From Bacteroidota bacterium (GTDB taxonomy: Bacteria; Bacteroidota; Bacteroidia; Chitinophagales; Chitinophagaceae): a stretch of DNA of 47,507 nucleotides. Below the pieces are notes generated by a model. That model made no database searches. It was not told the origin of the DNA and saw nothing but the letters and a program-made list of their open reading frames with translations. This document shows, in pieces, positions 8,374 to 18,613 of the stretch (position 1 is the first letter of the stretch; every line of letters starts with the position of its first letter). Made by a program: the position numbers and the translations under genes. The stretch is taken from NCBI GenBank assembly GCA_963169635.1, contig CAUJDL010000069.1, positions 1 through 47,507 of the forward strand, read 5' to 3'.

Positions 8374-10194
8374 TTAATGCTTTTCTTCTTTTTCATCTGC
8401 ACCTATTGGTGTAGTTTGCATAATAAAGTCTTTTCCATCTTTACTATAATCATAAGCCCAACGATGTACTTCAGGAATTTCGCCAACCCAATTTCCATGA
8501 CCAGGGTTTATTGGTGTAGTCCATTCTAAAGTAGTTGCACCATGAGGGTTTTCAGAAGTTTCTTTTCTTCCATTCCAAATAGAGTAGAAAAAGTTTATTA
8601 AAAATAATATTTGAGTAGAGAAAGTAATAAATACCACTATACTGATAAATTTATTTAAATCACTAAATTGTTTAAAGCTTTCCCAAATACTATAATCATA
8701 ATATCTTCTTGGCATACCAGCTAACCCTTCGTAGTGCATAGGCCAAAATATTAAGTAAGCACCAATAATAGTAATCCAAAAATGGATATAACCTAATGTA
8801 ACATTCATTCTACGACCATACATTTTAGGAAACCAATGATACACACCAGCAAACATTGCTAAAATACTAGCTACACCCATTACTAAGTGAAAGTGTGCAA
8901 TATTAAAATAAGTATCGTGTAAATGAATATCTAATGCTGAATTACCTAACCAAAGACCTGTTAACCCACCAGATATAAATACACTTACAAAACCAATAGC
9001 AAATAACATAGCTGGAGTAAATCTTATACTTCCTCTCCATAATGTAGTAAGCCAGTTAAATACTTTAATAGCACTTGGTAAGGCAATTAATAAAGTAAAT
9101 AATGTAAATATTGACCCTAAGAATGGATTTAAACCTGTAACAAACATGTGGTGAGCCCAAACAATGAAAGAAAGAGCTGTAATAGCAAACATACTACCCA
9201 CCATAGCTATATATCCAAAAATTGGTTTACGAGAATTGATACTTAAAATTTCGCTAACAATACCCATTGCAGGTAATATAATAATATATACTTCTGGATG
9301 ACCTAAGAACCAGAATAAGTGTTGGAATAAAATTGCACTTCCACCTTCGTTTGGTAAAGCAGTACCTGTAGCAGATAAAAAGATATCTGATAAGTAAAAG
9401 CTTGTGCCAAAGTTTCTATCAAAAATTAATAAAATAAAACCTGATAATAATACAGGGAAAGATAATACACCAACTACTGCAGTAAAGAATAATGCCCAAA
9501 TAGTTAAAGGTAATCTTGTCATGCTCATACCTTTTGTTCTCATGTTTAATACAGTAGCAATATAATTTAAACCACTTAATAAAGATGAAACAACAAATAG
9601 AGCCATAGAAATAATCCATAAATCCATACCAGTTTTAGAACCTGGAGAAGTATCGCCTAAAGCACTTAAAGGAGGATAAGCTGTCCAACCACCACTAAAA
9701 GGACCTGTTTCTACAAATATTGAAGATAGCATAACGATACCAGCAATAAAGAAAAACCAATAGCTAAGCATATTTAAAAGTGGCGAAGCCATATCTCTTG
9801 CACCAATTTGTAGTGGAATTAAAAGATTAGCAAATGTACCACTTAAGCCTGCTGTTAATACAAAGAATACTAATACAGTACCATGTATAGTAACTAAAGC
9901 ATAATATCCTTGAGCAGTAATATGGCCACCAGCAGCCCACCATTTTCCTAATAAATCTTCTAACCAAGGAAGAGAATCGTCAGGAAAGCCTAATTGAAAT
10001 CTAAATAATACACTCATTAAGCCACCAATTACAGCCCAAACCATTCCTGTAATTAAGAATTGTTTAGAGATTGTTTTATGGTCTTGACTAAAAATATATT
10101 TAGTTATAAACGTTTCTTGATGATGCTCATGGTGATCGTCATGTGTTGCATGTGCTGAACCCATATTTGCATGTAGAATTGCTTCGTTACTCAT
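8374..10194 (-). CDS. ctaD: Cytochrome c oxidase subunit I
   Basis: The catalytic subunit of an aa3-type haem-copper oxidase, reducing O2 to water and pumping protons. It has 606 residues and about twelve predicted helices. The active site is intact. GHPEVYIIILP carries the CuB His and its cross-linked Tyr. VWAHHMFVTG carries the two further CuB His ligands. HLHDTYFNIAHFHLVMG carries the haem a3 and haem a His ligands near residues 425-440. The first 30 residues are His-rich and soluble, and the tail after about 555 is soluble. It sits 69 bp after ctaC, in the same operon as complex III, so the two complexes are made together. Confidence 0.98.
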   Translation of the reverse strand: MSNEAILHANMGSAHATHDDHHEHHQETFITKYIFSQDHKTISKQFLITGMVWAVIGGLMSVLFRFQLGFPDDSLPWLEDLLGKWWAAGGHITAQGYYALVTIHGTVLVFFVLTAGLSGTFANLLIPLQIGARDMASPLLNMLSYWFFFIAGIVMLSSIFVETGPFSGGWTAYPPLSALGDTSPGSKTGMDLWIISMALFVVSSLLSGLNYIATVLNMRTKGMSMTRLPLTIWALFFTAVVGVLSFPVLLSGFILLIFDRNFGTSFYLSDIFLSATGTALPNEGGSAILFQHLFWFLGHPEVYIIILPAMGIVSEILSINSRKPIFGYIAMVGSMFAITALSFIVWAHHMFVTGLNPFLGSIFTLFTLLIALPSAIKVFNWLTTLWRGSIRFTPAMLFAIGFVSVFISGGLTGLWLGNSALDIHLHDTYFNIAHFHLVMGVASILAMFAGVYHWFPKMYGRRMNVTLGYIHFWITIIGAYLIFWPMHYEGLAGMPRRYYDYSIWESFKQFSDLNKFISIVVFITFSTQILFLINFFYSIWNGRKETSENPHGATTLEWTTPINPGHGNWVGEIPEVHRWAYDYSKDGKDFIMQTTPIGADEKEEKH

Positions 10195-10263
10195 AGTATA
10201 AACTTGTTACGTTCTGTATATAAAAAAGCTAATAATTACCAATAAATTTGTAACTATTATTAA

Positions 10264-11349
10264 TTAATTTTTTTGTGCAATAGGTTTATTATCCACTACT
10301 GCTGCAGTTGCTGGAGCTGCTGTTTCTGTTTTAGGGTTGTTATTAGGAAAAGCTGCATGATAAGCAGGAGTTTTACCAGCCATTAACTCATCAAACTCTT
10401 GTTGTGTTACTACTTCAATAATTCCTTTCATAGAATAATGTCCATTACCACACATTTGATCACAACTTAATTCATAAATAAAGTCAGGATTTTTGGTAAT
10501 TTCTTTCATTTCTTTAGTTGTATATTTTGGTGTAAACCAAAGTGTAGTAGGAATACCAGGTACAGCATCCATTTTTAATCTAAAGTGAGGTAAGCCTACA
10601 TCGTGTATTACATCTCTACTTCCAATAATTAATTTTACTGGTTTACCTTTTATCACATACATTGTTTGTTGAAGTACAATATCATCATGTGCTTTTGCAT
10701 CATCTTTAAGGCCTAATTTTTCATTGTCTTCCCATATTAAACCTAAAGGATTATTAGCTTCATTAATTACTTTATAATATTTTTTTCCAAAAACATCATC
10801 AGCACCTTTGTATCTATAAATCCAGTTAAATTGTTTACCTACAACCTCTACTTCTAAAGCATTTTTAGGAGCATCGCCTGTCATAATATACCAGTTTTTT
10901 AAACCAATAACTATTAAAACAGCTAAAACAATTGCAGGTACAGAAGTCCAAATAATTTCTAATTTAGTACTATGAGGGAAAAAGAAAACTTTTTTACCTT
11001 CTTGCTCACGATATTTAAATGCGAACCAAAAAAGTAAAATTTGTGTAATTATAAATACAATACCAGTAATCCAAAGTGTTACCCAAAGCATTTCGTCCAC
11101 TTTTTCGCCATGATCAGATGCAGCAGGTACACCTAAAAGTGTTTTATCATACAATAATTTATTGCAATACCAAACGCCAAATAAACCTACAATCATAAAG
11201 CCAAGCATTAGATATGCGTTGATACTATTTCCTTGTTTACGAGATTTTTCTTCTCCTTTAACTATAGCAATATATTCATTAGCCTTAGCGATTTGAAAAA
11301 TGACTAAGAAAATTAAAATAATTGCAGTTATGGTTAAAAACATTGTCAT
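10264..11349 (-). CDS. ctaC: Cytochrome c oxidase subunit II
   Basis: A membrane-anchored subunit carrying the binuclear CuA centre that takes electrons from cytochrome c. The CuA ligands are visible as H249 (in DVIHDVGLP) and C296-DQM-C300-GNG-H304-YS-M307. The 361-residue protein has four predicted N-terminal helices (about 3-20, 45-62, 88-110 and 135-152), two more than the classical protein, and a Pro/Ala-rich tail from about 330. No haem-binding CXXCH is present, so it is not a caa3-type fusion; electrons must come from a separate haem protein, probably an Act subunit. ATGs at 11349 and 11343 are equally possible starts. Confidence 0.96.
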   Translation of the reverse strand: MTMFLTITAIILIFLVIFQIAKANEYIAIVKGEEKSRKQGNSINAYLMLGFMIVGLFGVWYCNKLLYDKTLLGVPAASDHGEKVDEMLWVTLWITGIVFIITQILLFWFAFKYREQEGKKVFFFPHSTKLEIIWTSVPAIVLAVLIVIGLKNWYIMTGDAPKNALEVEVVGKQFNWIYRYKGADDVFGKKYYKVINEANNPLGLIWEDNEKLGLKDDAKAHDDIVLQQTMYVIKGKPVKLIIGSRDVIHDVGLPHFRLKMDAVPGIPTTLWFTPKYTTKEMKEITKNPDFIYELSCDQMCGNGHYSMKGIIEVVTQQEFDELMAGKTPAYHAAFPNNNPKTETAAPATAAVVDNKPIAQKN

Positions 11350-11399
11350 ATTATATAACTATTTTCTATTATCAAAATACAGTTTAGGTTTAAAAAATA

Positions 11400-12629
11400 T
11401 TAAGTATGGTGTACAATACTTTCTTTTAAGAATGGGTGATGCATAGGTATTAAAGGTTTACTTGCTAATGCTCTACTTACACCAAAAATCATCATACCTA
11501 CAAATAAACTTAAAATACCAAAATCTAACCAGCCTAAAGTTACATGGTCTTTACTTATACTTCCCATGATTTGTTGATAAAAATCTATCCAATGTCCAAA
11601 GATGATTAATACAGCCATAAATGTAACAATTGTATAATTTCTTTTTGATGGACGAGTCATAAATATTAATAATGGGCAAATAAAGTTGATGATTAAGTTC
11701 AAGAAGAATAATCCTTTATAAGGTCCTTGTACTCTATGTTTAAAATAAATTACTTCTTCTGGTTGGTTAGAGTACCAAATAAGCATGTACTGTGCAAACC
11801 ATAAATAAGCCCAGAAAATTGAGAAGGCAAAAATAAATTTAGCTATATCATGTAAATGTTCTTGGTTAGTATATTCTAAGTAGCCTTTATTCTTTAAGTA
11901 AACAACCCAAAGAGCAATTAAACTTAACCCAGCAACAAAAGTACTGGCAAAATTATACCAACTATACATTGTACTAAACCAATGTGCATCTATACTCATC
12001 ATCCATAACCAAGGTGTTACAGAACCTACAGTTAAGCCAAACCAAACTAAAAAAGCACCTGCAATAACAATTGTTTTAATAATAAATTTTTGTCCTGTTT
12101 CGCCATTCATAGCAGCTTTATCTGCTTGAGAACTCATTTTTCTCATTCTCCAGCCTAAAAATACCCATAAACCTACAGTTAATAAAGACCAGATAGTAAA
12201 AAATTTAATATTTAAGAAACCTGCTTTACCTTTTAAAATATGGTCATTTGCTACAGCTTCTGCATCTGTCCAATGATAAATATGGCTACCAGAAAAAGCT
12301 ACATAAAGTAATATTAACAAAGTAATACCTCCAAAAATTGGTACCATAGTAGAGATTGCTTCGTTTACTCTTTTAAAAGAAATTTGCCAGCTACCCCATG
12401 CCATAGTAGTAATACAAATAAAGAACATTGCTGTATTACAAATCATTGTCCAATAAATTGTATTATACATTAATGTACCAAGAAAAACATCTTTTTCATG
12501 ATGGTCATGGCTCATTCCTTTAGTAATAAAGCCTGCTATTAAAGCCACAACGCCTATACCCATAAGAGCATAAGACCATGTTTTCATTTTACCTGGAACT
12601 TCAAATTTTAGTTTAATAGATGATGCCAT
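11400..12629 (-). CDS. actF: Alternative complex III subunit ActF (NrfD-like membrane subunit)
   Basis: A polytopic membrane protein of 409 residues with about ten predicted helices, matching the second NrfD-like subunit of quinol:cytochrome c oxidoreductase (alternative complex III). Family-typical segments include GWMLSIDAHWFST-like (here MMSIDAHWFSTMYSWYNF), LWFAQYMLIWYSNQPEE and a closing ALASKPLIPMHHPFLKES. It is the last gene of the act set and is followed after 50 bp by ctaC. In the family, ActC and ActF form the membrane core, and quinol oxidation is assigned mainly to ActC. Confidence 0.94.
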   Translation of the reverse strand: MASSIKLKFEVPGKMKTWSYALMGIGVVALIAGFITKGMSHDHHEKDVFLGTLMYNTIYWTMICNTAMFFICITTMAWGSWQISFKRVNEAISTMVPIFGGITLLILLYVAFSGSHIYHWTDAEAVANDHILKGKAGFLNIKFFTIWSLLTVGLWVFLGWRMRKMSSQADKAAMNGETGQKFIIKTIVIAGAFLVWFGLTVGSVTPWLWMMSIDAHWFSTMYSWYNFASTFVAGLSLIALWVVYLKNKGYLEYTNQEHLHDIAKFIFAFSIFWAYLWFAQYMLIWYSNQPEEVIYFKHRVQGPYKGLFFLNLIINFICPLLIFMTRPSKRNYTIVTFMAVLIIFGHWIDFYQQIMGSISKDHVTLGWLDFGILSLFVGMMIFGVSRALASKPLIPMHHPFLKESIVHHT

Positions 12630-12697
12630 TGTTAGTTATTTTTTCTGATAAAGTTTTACTCTTTTCAGAGTTAATCTATACTTATTATTTAATTAAA

Positions 12698-13285
12698 TTA
12701 ATTTGCTGCTTTTTCTTTTTGTTTTTCTTTTATATAGGTAATTACTTGCCAACGTTCTTTTCTATTTAATTGAGATGCATAACTTCCCATTTGTCCTTTA
12801 CCATAAGTAATGCTATAAAACATTTGCCCTTCTGGCATATATAAAGTTAATAAATTTTTAGGAGCAGCAGGGTAAGGGCCTGAACCATCTTTCCATAATG
12901 GGCCATTACCATCTAAATTTTTTCCATGGCAAATACCACAGTTAATTAAATATAATCTTTCTGCATGTATTAATTCTGCTGCACTTAAAGAATCGAAAGG
13001 ATTTTTAGCTGCTTTAGATGCACTATAATTAGTAGTATCGCCTACAGCATCATGTGTATATGGAAAAGGAAATTCTTCTCCACGAGCAATTGTACCATCT
13101 ACTGGCATATTGGTATAATTAATACCATTTTTCTTTAAGTTACTATGGTCTTCATAAGTTTCATAAGCTCTACTATATGCCATATCTGGTATATAAGCAT
13201 CGTTAGGTGTACGCTTAATATCGCTACTACAACTTACCACTAAAATGGTTATTGCAAAACTTAGTATAAAAGATAATTTCTTCAT
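12698..13285 (-). CDS. actE: Alternative complex III subunit ActE, monohaem cytochrome c lipoprotein
   Basis: A 195-residue lipoprotein. The signal peptide ends in a lipobox with C19 (LVVSC), so the mature protein is anchored by lipid. The single haem site is C116-GI-C-H120, followed by DGNGP. Candidate axial Met residues are in MPEGQMF and GKGQMGSY. The segment before the haem (residues 25-100) is the Bacteroidota-specific N-terminal stretch. It follows actD by 24 bp. The haem probably passes electrons from the pentahaem ActA towards oxidase CuA, which is inference from the family and from gene order. Confidence 0.94.
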   Translation of the reverse strand: MKKLSFILSFAITILVVSCSSDIKRTPNDAYIPDMAYSRAYETYEDHSNLKKNGINYTNMPVDGTIARGEEFPFPYTHDAVGDTTNYSASKAAKNPFDSLSAAELIHAERLYLINCGICHGKNLDGNGPLWKDGSGPYPAAPKNLLTLYMPEGQMFYSITYGKGQMGSYASQLNRKERWQVITYIKEKQKEKAAN

Positions 13286-13309
13286 TGTATTACTTTATCT
13301 AACAAAAAT

Positions 13310-13897
13310 TTAAGCAATTACTGTTTTTTGTTCAAAAAACATTGTTTCTTTATCGTATCTGCCAAACCACCAACCTTCTTCAGCTATTTCTGTTTTTACT
13401 TCAATAGCTCCTGCATTGGTTAAAAATGATTCTGCTTCTGCAGTATTTGTTTGGTCGGTACATTCTAATACCATTACAAATAAATCATCAGTTGCTCTTG
13501 GATGAAAATGGTGTTTTTTTACAAAAGGTGCTAACTGACATAAGTAACAAAATGTAAGTACCATACCTACAGCAGAGAATAATACTGTTAATTCAAAAAT
13601 AATTGGTATCCATGCAGGTAAAGCAAAATGTGGTTTACCACCAATATCTAATGGCCAATCTTTTGTAAAAATCCAAGTGATGCATCCTAAAGCTGTCATA
13701 GTACCTGTAATACCATAAATAAAACCTGCTGTATGTAAGCTTGTTTCTTTCATTCCTAAAGCATGGTCTAAACCATGTACAGGAAATGGCGTATAAACAT
13801 CTTTTATTTTATAACCTGCTGTACGTACTTTTTTTACTGCAGGAAACAAAACATTCTCTTCATCAAAACAGCCTACTACAAATTTCTTTTTTGCCAT
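13310..13897 (-). CDS. actD: Alternative complex III subunit ActD (DUF3341)
   Basis: A 195-residue protein with a cytosolic N-terminal domain, two predicted helices (about 55-80 and 97-122) and a C-terminal soluble domain. The start KFVVGCFDEENVLFPAVKK, the middle GYKIKDVYTPFPVHGLD and AEEGWWFGRYDKE near the end are typical of DUF3341 proteins. It has no cofactor motif. In the complex it is a peripheral structural subunit next to ActC and ActB. It lies between actC and actE with short gaps. Confidence 0.94.
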   Translation of the reverse strand: MAKKKFVVGCFDEENVLFPAVKKVRTAGYKIKDVYTPFPVHGLDHALGMKETSLHTAGFIYGITGTMTALGCITWIFTKDWPLDIGGKPHFALPAWIPIIFELTVLFSAVGMVLTFCYLCQLAPFVKKHHFHPRATDDLFVMVLECTDQTNTAEAESFLTNAGAIEVKTEIAEEGWWFGRYDKETMFFEQKTVIA

Positions 13898-13944
13898 ATA
13901 TTACCTCATTTGAGTTTTTGAATATTTTTTGTTCTGTTCTTTTA

Positions 13945-15384
13945 TTAATGTGCATATTTATGAGCAAATGCTTCGGTGCTTTCATTTTCTACTTCACTCA
14001 TATCATTTTTATAACTTTCTCCTGATGTTTTTAATACATGTTTAATTTCTGCAATTGCAATTGTTGGAAAATATTTTGCAAATAAGAAAAAGCATGTAAA
14101 GAATAAACCAAAAGTTCCAAGATAAAAACCAATTTCCCAAATTGAAGGACTATAATAAACAGACCAGCTACTTGGTAAATAATCTCTATAAATTGAGGTA
14201 ACGATAATTACAAATCTCTCAAACCACATACCTACGTTTACTAATATACTCATAAAGAAAGTTACAAATAAGCTTCTTCTTAATTTTCTTGACCAAAAGA
14301 TTTGAGGAATTAATACGTTACAAGCCATCATACCATAATAGCTCCAACCATAAGGGCTAAATAAGTTGGCACGACTATAGAAGAATGCATATCCTTCATA
14401 TTTACTTTGGCTATAGTATGCCATAAATAATTCTGTTAAATAGGCAATACCTACAATAGAGCCTGTAAGTACAATTACTTTATTCATTGCTTCTATATGG
14501 CCTATTGTAACATAATCTTGTAATCCAAAAACTTTTCTTACAACAACCATTAAAGTTTGTACCATAGCAAATCCAGAGAAGATAGCACCTGCAACAAAGT
14601 ATGGAGGAAAGATAGTTGTATGCCAACCTGGAATTACTGATGTAGCAAAGTCAAAAGATACGATTGTGTGTACTGATAATACAAGTGGTGTACTTAAACC
14701 TGCTAATACTAATGAAAGAGCTTCGTGGCGTTGCCAATGTTTAGTAGAACCTGTCCAACCAAATGATGCAATACCATATAAACATTTTCTTAATTTAGTT
14801 TTTGCACGGTCACGTACTGTTGCAAAATCTGGTAATAAACCACTATACCAGAATAATAATGATACAGTAAAGTAAGTAGAGATAGCAAATACGTCCCATA
14901 AAAGTGGAGAGTTAAAGTTTACCCATAAAGGACCACGAGTATTAGGGTAAGGCATTACGAAAAATGCCATCCAAACACGACCCATGTGAAATATAGGAAA
15001 CTGGCCAGCACACATTACAGCAAAAATGGTCATTGCTTCTGCAGCACGGTTTACACCTGTTCTCCAACCTTGTCTAAATAATAATAAGATGGCAGAAATA
15101 AGTGTACCAGCATGACCAATACCCACCCACCAAACGAAGTTGGTAATATCCCAACCCCATCCTACTGTTTTGTTTAAGTTCCACTCTCCTACACCATATA
15201 CTACCTCTCTATATACACTATATACACCAAAAAGAAGTAGTGATACTGAGATAAAGAAGCCAATATACCATAATCTGGTAGGCTTTGCCTCAATTGGACG
15301 TACAATATCTTCTGTTACCTGATGGTAATTTTTGTTACCGTACACTAACGGTTCTCTGATTTGCGATTCGTACTTTAAACTCAT
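13945..15384 (-). CDS. actC: Alternative complex III subunit ActC (NrfD-like quinol-oxidising subunit)
   Basis: A 479-residue NrfD/PsrC-family membrane protein with about ten predicted helices. Family-typical parts are WVGIGHAGTLISAILLL, the following RAAEAMTIFAV, and FAAIFPIFHMGRVW-like (here CAGQFPIFHMGRVWMAFF). SVHTIVSFDFATSVIPGWH lies mid-protein. The quinol site in the family is assigned to this subunit at the periplasmic side. The C-terminal 45 residues are soluble. It lies 83 bp after actB, the usual order. Confidence 0.95.
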   Translation of the reverse strand: MSLKYESQIREPLVYGNKNYHQVTEDIVRPIEAKPTRLWYIGFFISVSLLLFGVYSVYREVVYGVGEWNLNKTVGWGWDITNFVWWVGIGHAGTLISAILLLFRQGWRTGVNRAAEAMTIFAVMCAGQFPIFHMGRVWMAFFVMPYPNTRGPLWVNFNSPLLWDVFAISTYFTVSLLFWYSGLLPDFATVRDRAKTKLRKCLYGIASFGWTGSTKHWQRHEALSLVLAGLSTPLVLSVHTIVSFDFATSVIPGWHTTIFPPYFVAGAIFSGFAMVQTLMVVVRKVFGLQDYVTIGHIEAMNKVIVLTGSIVGIAYLTELFMAYYSQSKYEGYAFFYSRANLFSPYGWSYYGMMACNVLIPQIFWSRKLRRSLFVTFFMSILVNVGMWFERFVIIVTSIYRDYLPSSWSVYYSPSIWEIGFYLGTFGLFFTCFFLFAKYFPTIAIAEIKHVLKTSGESYKNDMSEVENESTEAFAHKYAH

Positions 15385-15467
15385 CTGTGCTAGGTTATTT
15401 AGTAATTTGCTTTACTGCAAATTATTGTTTTACTTTCTTAGTTTAAAAATAATTTTTTCTTTTATTA

Positions 15468-18400
15468 CTATGCTTCTGCTGCTGAATTTCTCACTTTTGC
15501 TAAATAGTTTACATTTGGCAATACGTGTAAAAATTCTAATGAATAAAATAATCTATTACTATCACTTCTTGCTTTACTAATTGAACTTTCTTTATCATTT
15601 ACATTACCAAAAACAATTGCTTCTGAAGGGCAAGATTGCTGACAAGCAACTTTTAAATCCCACTCTTCATTTTGACCTGTTTTTAATGGACGACCTTCTT
15701 TTTTAGCTTTTAGTTTTCCGTCTTGTAATCTTTGTACACAGAAAGAACATTTTTCAATTACACCACGAGAACGAACTGTAACATCTGGATTTAATACCAT
15801 TCTTGTTAAATCTTCATTCATGTAATGAATAGTATTATTTAAAATATCCTGATTATTTTGGAAGCTATCGCTACCAGTATAATCTGCCCAATTAAATCTA
15901 CGAACTTTATAAGGACAGTTGTTTGCACAATATCTTGTACCTATACAACGATTATAAGTCATTTGGTTTAAGCCTTCTGAGCTATGGTTTGTTGCTGCTA
16001 CAGGACATACGTTTTCGCAAGGTGCATTATCGCAATGCTGACATAACATAGGTTGGAAAATGACAGTTGGATTTTCAGCATCGCCTGTATAATAACGATC
16101 TATTCTCATCCAATGCATATCATGAAAACGAAGTACTTCTGGTTTGCCTACAACAGGAATATTATTTTCTGCATTACAAGCTACAACACAAGCACCACAA
16201 CCATTACAAGCATTTAAGTCAATGCTCATACCCCATTTAATACCTGGTTTATCAAATGGTTTATATATAGAACCTTCTTCTTTAAAATTAGCTAAGCCAC
16301 CAAATGGTGCTAATTCTTTTTCTCTCTCTTCTAATACAACTTTTGTATTGGCTTTATACTCTGCAAAAGTTAACTCCTTAACTACTTCTGTACGTTTGCC
16401 TTGAGAGGTATTTAATAAATTATGTGTTTGAGTTAATGCTACAGGATATTTTTTATCTGTTAGTTTTAATTCTACTTTACTAATATCATAACAAACTGTT
16501 CCATTTATTAAAGCAGCAAAAGGATAAACATTTGCACCAATAGATTTATCATTAACATCTACTACTGTTTTACCTAATTTTTTATCTCTTCCATAACCTA
16601 TTGCTATACCTACAGTTTCTGCATGTGTACCAGGTATAATTAATGCAGGAAGTTCTATTGTTTTTCCATTAATATTTATGGCTACAACTTTTTTCTCTGG
16701 ATGTACTTCATAACTATCTGCCTGACCACTATTAGCTAAATCTATTTTTAATAGAGATTTTGCCATTGCAGGAGAAACGATTAAATAGTTGTCCCAAGTT
16801 GTTCTTGTAACAGGATCTGGCATTTCTTGTAACCAAGGATTTGCTGCACCTTGACCTGCACCAATAGCAATTTTTTGGTATAATTGAAGTTCTATACCTG
16901 TTTTTGCAGGTTGTATATTAGCAATTGCTGCACTTAAAGATGCTGCATTATAAACTGCAGTACCTAATATATCTGATGAAGTGCTATAAACACCATCTTG
17001 TAAAGCTTTATCCCAACCATTTACACCTGTTAGTTTACTACTCCAAAAACTTTTTAGTTGAGCTAAATAATCTGTAGTAGCACCACTCCATTTTAATAAA
17101 CTATCTTGCCATTGGCGTGTTTTAAATAATGGATAAATGGTAGGTTGTATAAATGAGTAATAACCTGATTTTGCTTCTGCATCGCCCCAACTTTCTAAGA
17201 AGTGATGATTAGGTATTACGTATTGACATTTTTGTGTTGTTTCATCTGCTTTACTACCAAATGAAATTTTTACTTTTACTTTATTTAAACCTGAAGTTAA
17301 TTTTTCACTATCGTACCAAGTATATACAGGGTTTGCATCTAACACTATTAATGCACCTACAGTACCTGCATTCATATCATCTACTAATTGTGCAAAATCT
17401 GCATCTATACCTTTTCTAGCATTATTAGTAGTATTCCAATCTATTGTTTTACCATTGGCTAATAATATTTCATTAATAGCATTTACTACAACTTGAATAT
17501 TTACATCGTTACTACCACAAACTACTAATGCTTCTCCTTTTTTATCTGTAAGAGCTTTAGCAGCTTTAGTAATACCATCTTTTAATTTTGCATCTGCAAT
17601 ACCAGAAATTGTTTCTCCTTTAATAGCACTTAATAATGCTACAACAATAGCACCTGTTTCGCTAGGACGATGTAAGTATCTATCATCTGCATTAGAGCCT
17701 GTAAGGCTTGCTACGCTTTCGAAATGAATATGTTTACTCATTTCTGGATTAGCATCATTTATTTTTTTGCCTTTAGCATATTGTCTTGCAAATTCTACAG
17801 GGCTTATCCATGTTGCTAAAAAGTCTGCACCAATACTTACAATTGTTTTTGCATGATCGAATCTGTAAGAAGGAATTGCTTTTTTGCCAAAAGATATTTC
17901 GTTAGCTAATAAAATACCTGCATTAGAAACTGCATCGTAAGTTACATGTTTACTACCTGGATATTTAGCTAAAAATTTTTGAATAACATCTAATGAAGAA
18001 GGTGAGTTAATAGTACTGCTTAATAATACAATATTTCCTGCACCAGCTAATGAGCTTGTAATAGCATTATCTATTGCATCAAAAGTTGATTCTTTACCAT
18101 CTATTGTAGGAAAACGTAATCTTGCACCATCATATAAATCTAACACACTTGCTTGTACTCTTGCACTAGTACCACCTTTAGTAATTGGTGAAAGTTCATT
18201 ACCTTCTAATTTAATAGGACGACCATCACGAACTTTAGCAACCACACTTATTGCATCGCCATCTTGAACATAAGTAGTAGCATAATAATTTGCTACACCT
18301 GGTACTAATTCTTCTGGTTGATTTGCAAATGGAATTGCTTTTTTTACAGGCACTTCGCAACTTGCAGCTACTGCTGCTGCAGCAGTAGTAAATCCTAAAT

Positions 18401-18551
18401 ATTTTAAGAAATCTCTTCTTGGAGTTTTTGCATCAAGAAGGCCTTTTTCTGCATCGAAAGGTAGGTCTTCTTTAAACTCATTTTTTGATGATTGCTGATA
18501 TGATTCAGTATTATTTAATTCACCAAAACTTTGCCAATACTTTTTTTCCAT
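15468..18551 (-). CDS. actB: Alternative complex III subunit ActB (molybdopterin-like/iron-sulfur fusion)
   Basis: A 1027-residue protein fusing a catalytically silent molybdopterin-oxidoreductase-like domain (about 75-740) to a ferredoxin-like domain (about 760-1020). The N-terminus has a Tat-type signal (RRDFLKYLGF, residues 45-54) ending in ASC, so C65 may be lipidated. Iron-sulfur Cys clusters are CNGCGACVVAC (~780), CQHCDNAPCENVCP (~835), CIGTRYCANNCP (~868), CSFC (~932) and CQQSCPSEA (~968), enough for the one [3Fe-4S] and three [4Fe-4S] centres known in the family. It follows actA by 62 bp. Full length, no frameshift. Confidence 0.96.
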   Translation of the reverse strand: MEKKYWQSFGELNNTESYQQSSKNEFKEDLPFDAEKGLLDAKTPRRDFLKYLGFTTAAAAVAASCEVPVKKAIPFANQPEELVPGVANYYATTYVQDGDAISVVAKVRDGRPIKLEGNELSPITKGGTSARVQASVLDLYDGARLRFPTIDGKESTFDAIDNAITSSLAGAGNIVLLSSTINSPSSLDVIQKFLAKYPGSKHVTYDAVSNAGILLANEISFGKKAIPSYRFDHAKTIVSIGADFLATWISPVEFARQYAKGKKINDANPEMSKHIHFESVASLTGSNADDRYLHRPSETGAIVVALLSAIKGETISGIADAKLKDGITKAAKALTDKKGEALVVCGSNDVNIQVVVNAINEILLANGKTIDWNTTNNARKGIDADFAQLVDDMNAGTVGALIVLDANPVYTWYDSEKLTSGLNKVKVKISFGSKADETTQKCQYVIPNHHFLESWGDAEAKSGYYSFIQPTIYPLFKTRQWQDSLLKWSGATTDYLAQLKSFWSSKLTGVNGWDKALQDGVYSTSSDILGTAVYNAASLSAAIANIQPAKTGIELQLYQKIAIGAGQGAANPWLQEMPDPVTRTTWDNYLIVSPAMAKSLLKIDLANSGQADSYEVHPEKKVVAININGKTIELPALIIPGTHAETVGIAIGYGRDKKLGKTVVDVNDKSIGANVYPFAALINGTVCYDISKVELKLTDKKYPVALTQTHNLLNTSQGKRTEVVKELTFAEYKANTKVVLEEREKELAPFGGLANFKEEGSIYKPFDKPGIKWGMSIDLNACNGCGACVVACNAENNIPVVGKPEVLRFHDMHWMRIDRYYTGDAENPTVIFQPMLCQHCDNAPCENVCPVAATNHSSEGLNQMTYNRCIGTRYCANNCPYKVRRFNWADYTGSDSFQNNQDILNNTIHYMNEDLTRMVLNPDVTVRSRGVIEKCSFCVQRLQDGKLKAKKEGRPLKTGQNEEWDLKVACQQSCPSEAIVFGNVNDKESSISKARSDSNRLFYSLEFLHVLPNVNYLAKVRNSAAEA

Positions 18552-18613
18552 AAGCCCTTATTCTATTAAAGAGAACAATTTAGTTTTATTAATGTTGTTT
18601 TGCTAAAAATATC

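Noticed and set aside
8317..8529. Plus-strand reading frame at the end of ctaD
   Set aside because: It overlaps the ctaD 3' end and its sequence is the reverse of that coding region.
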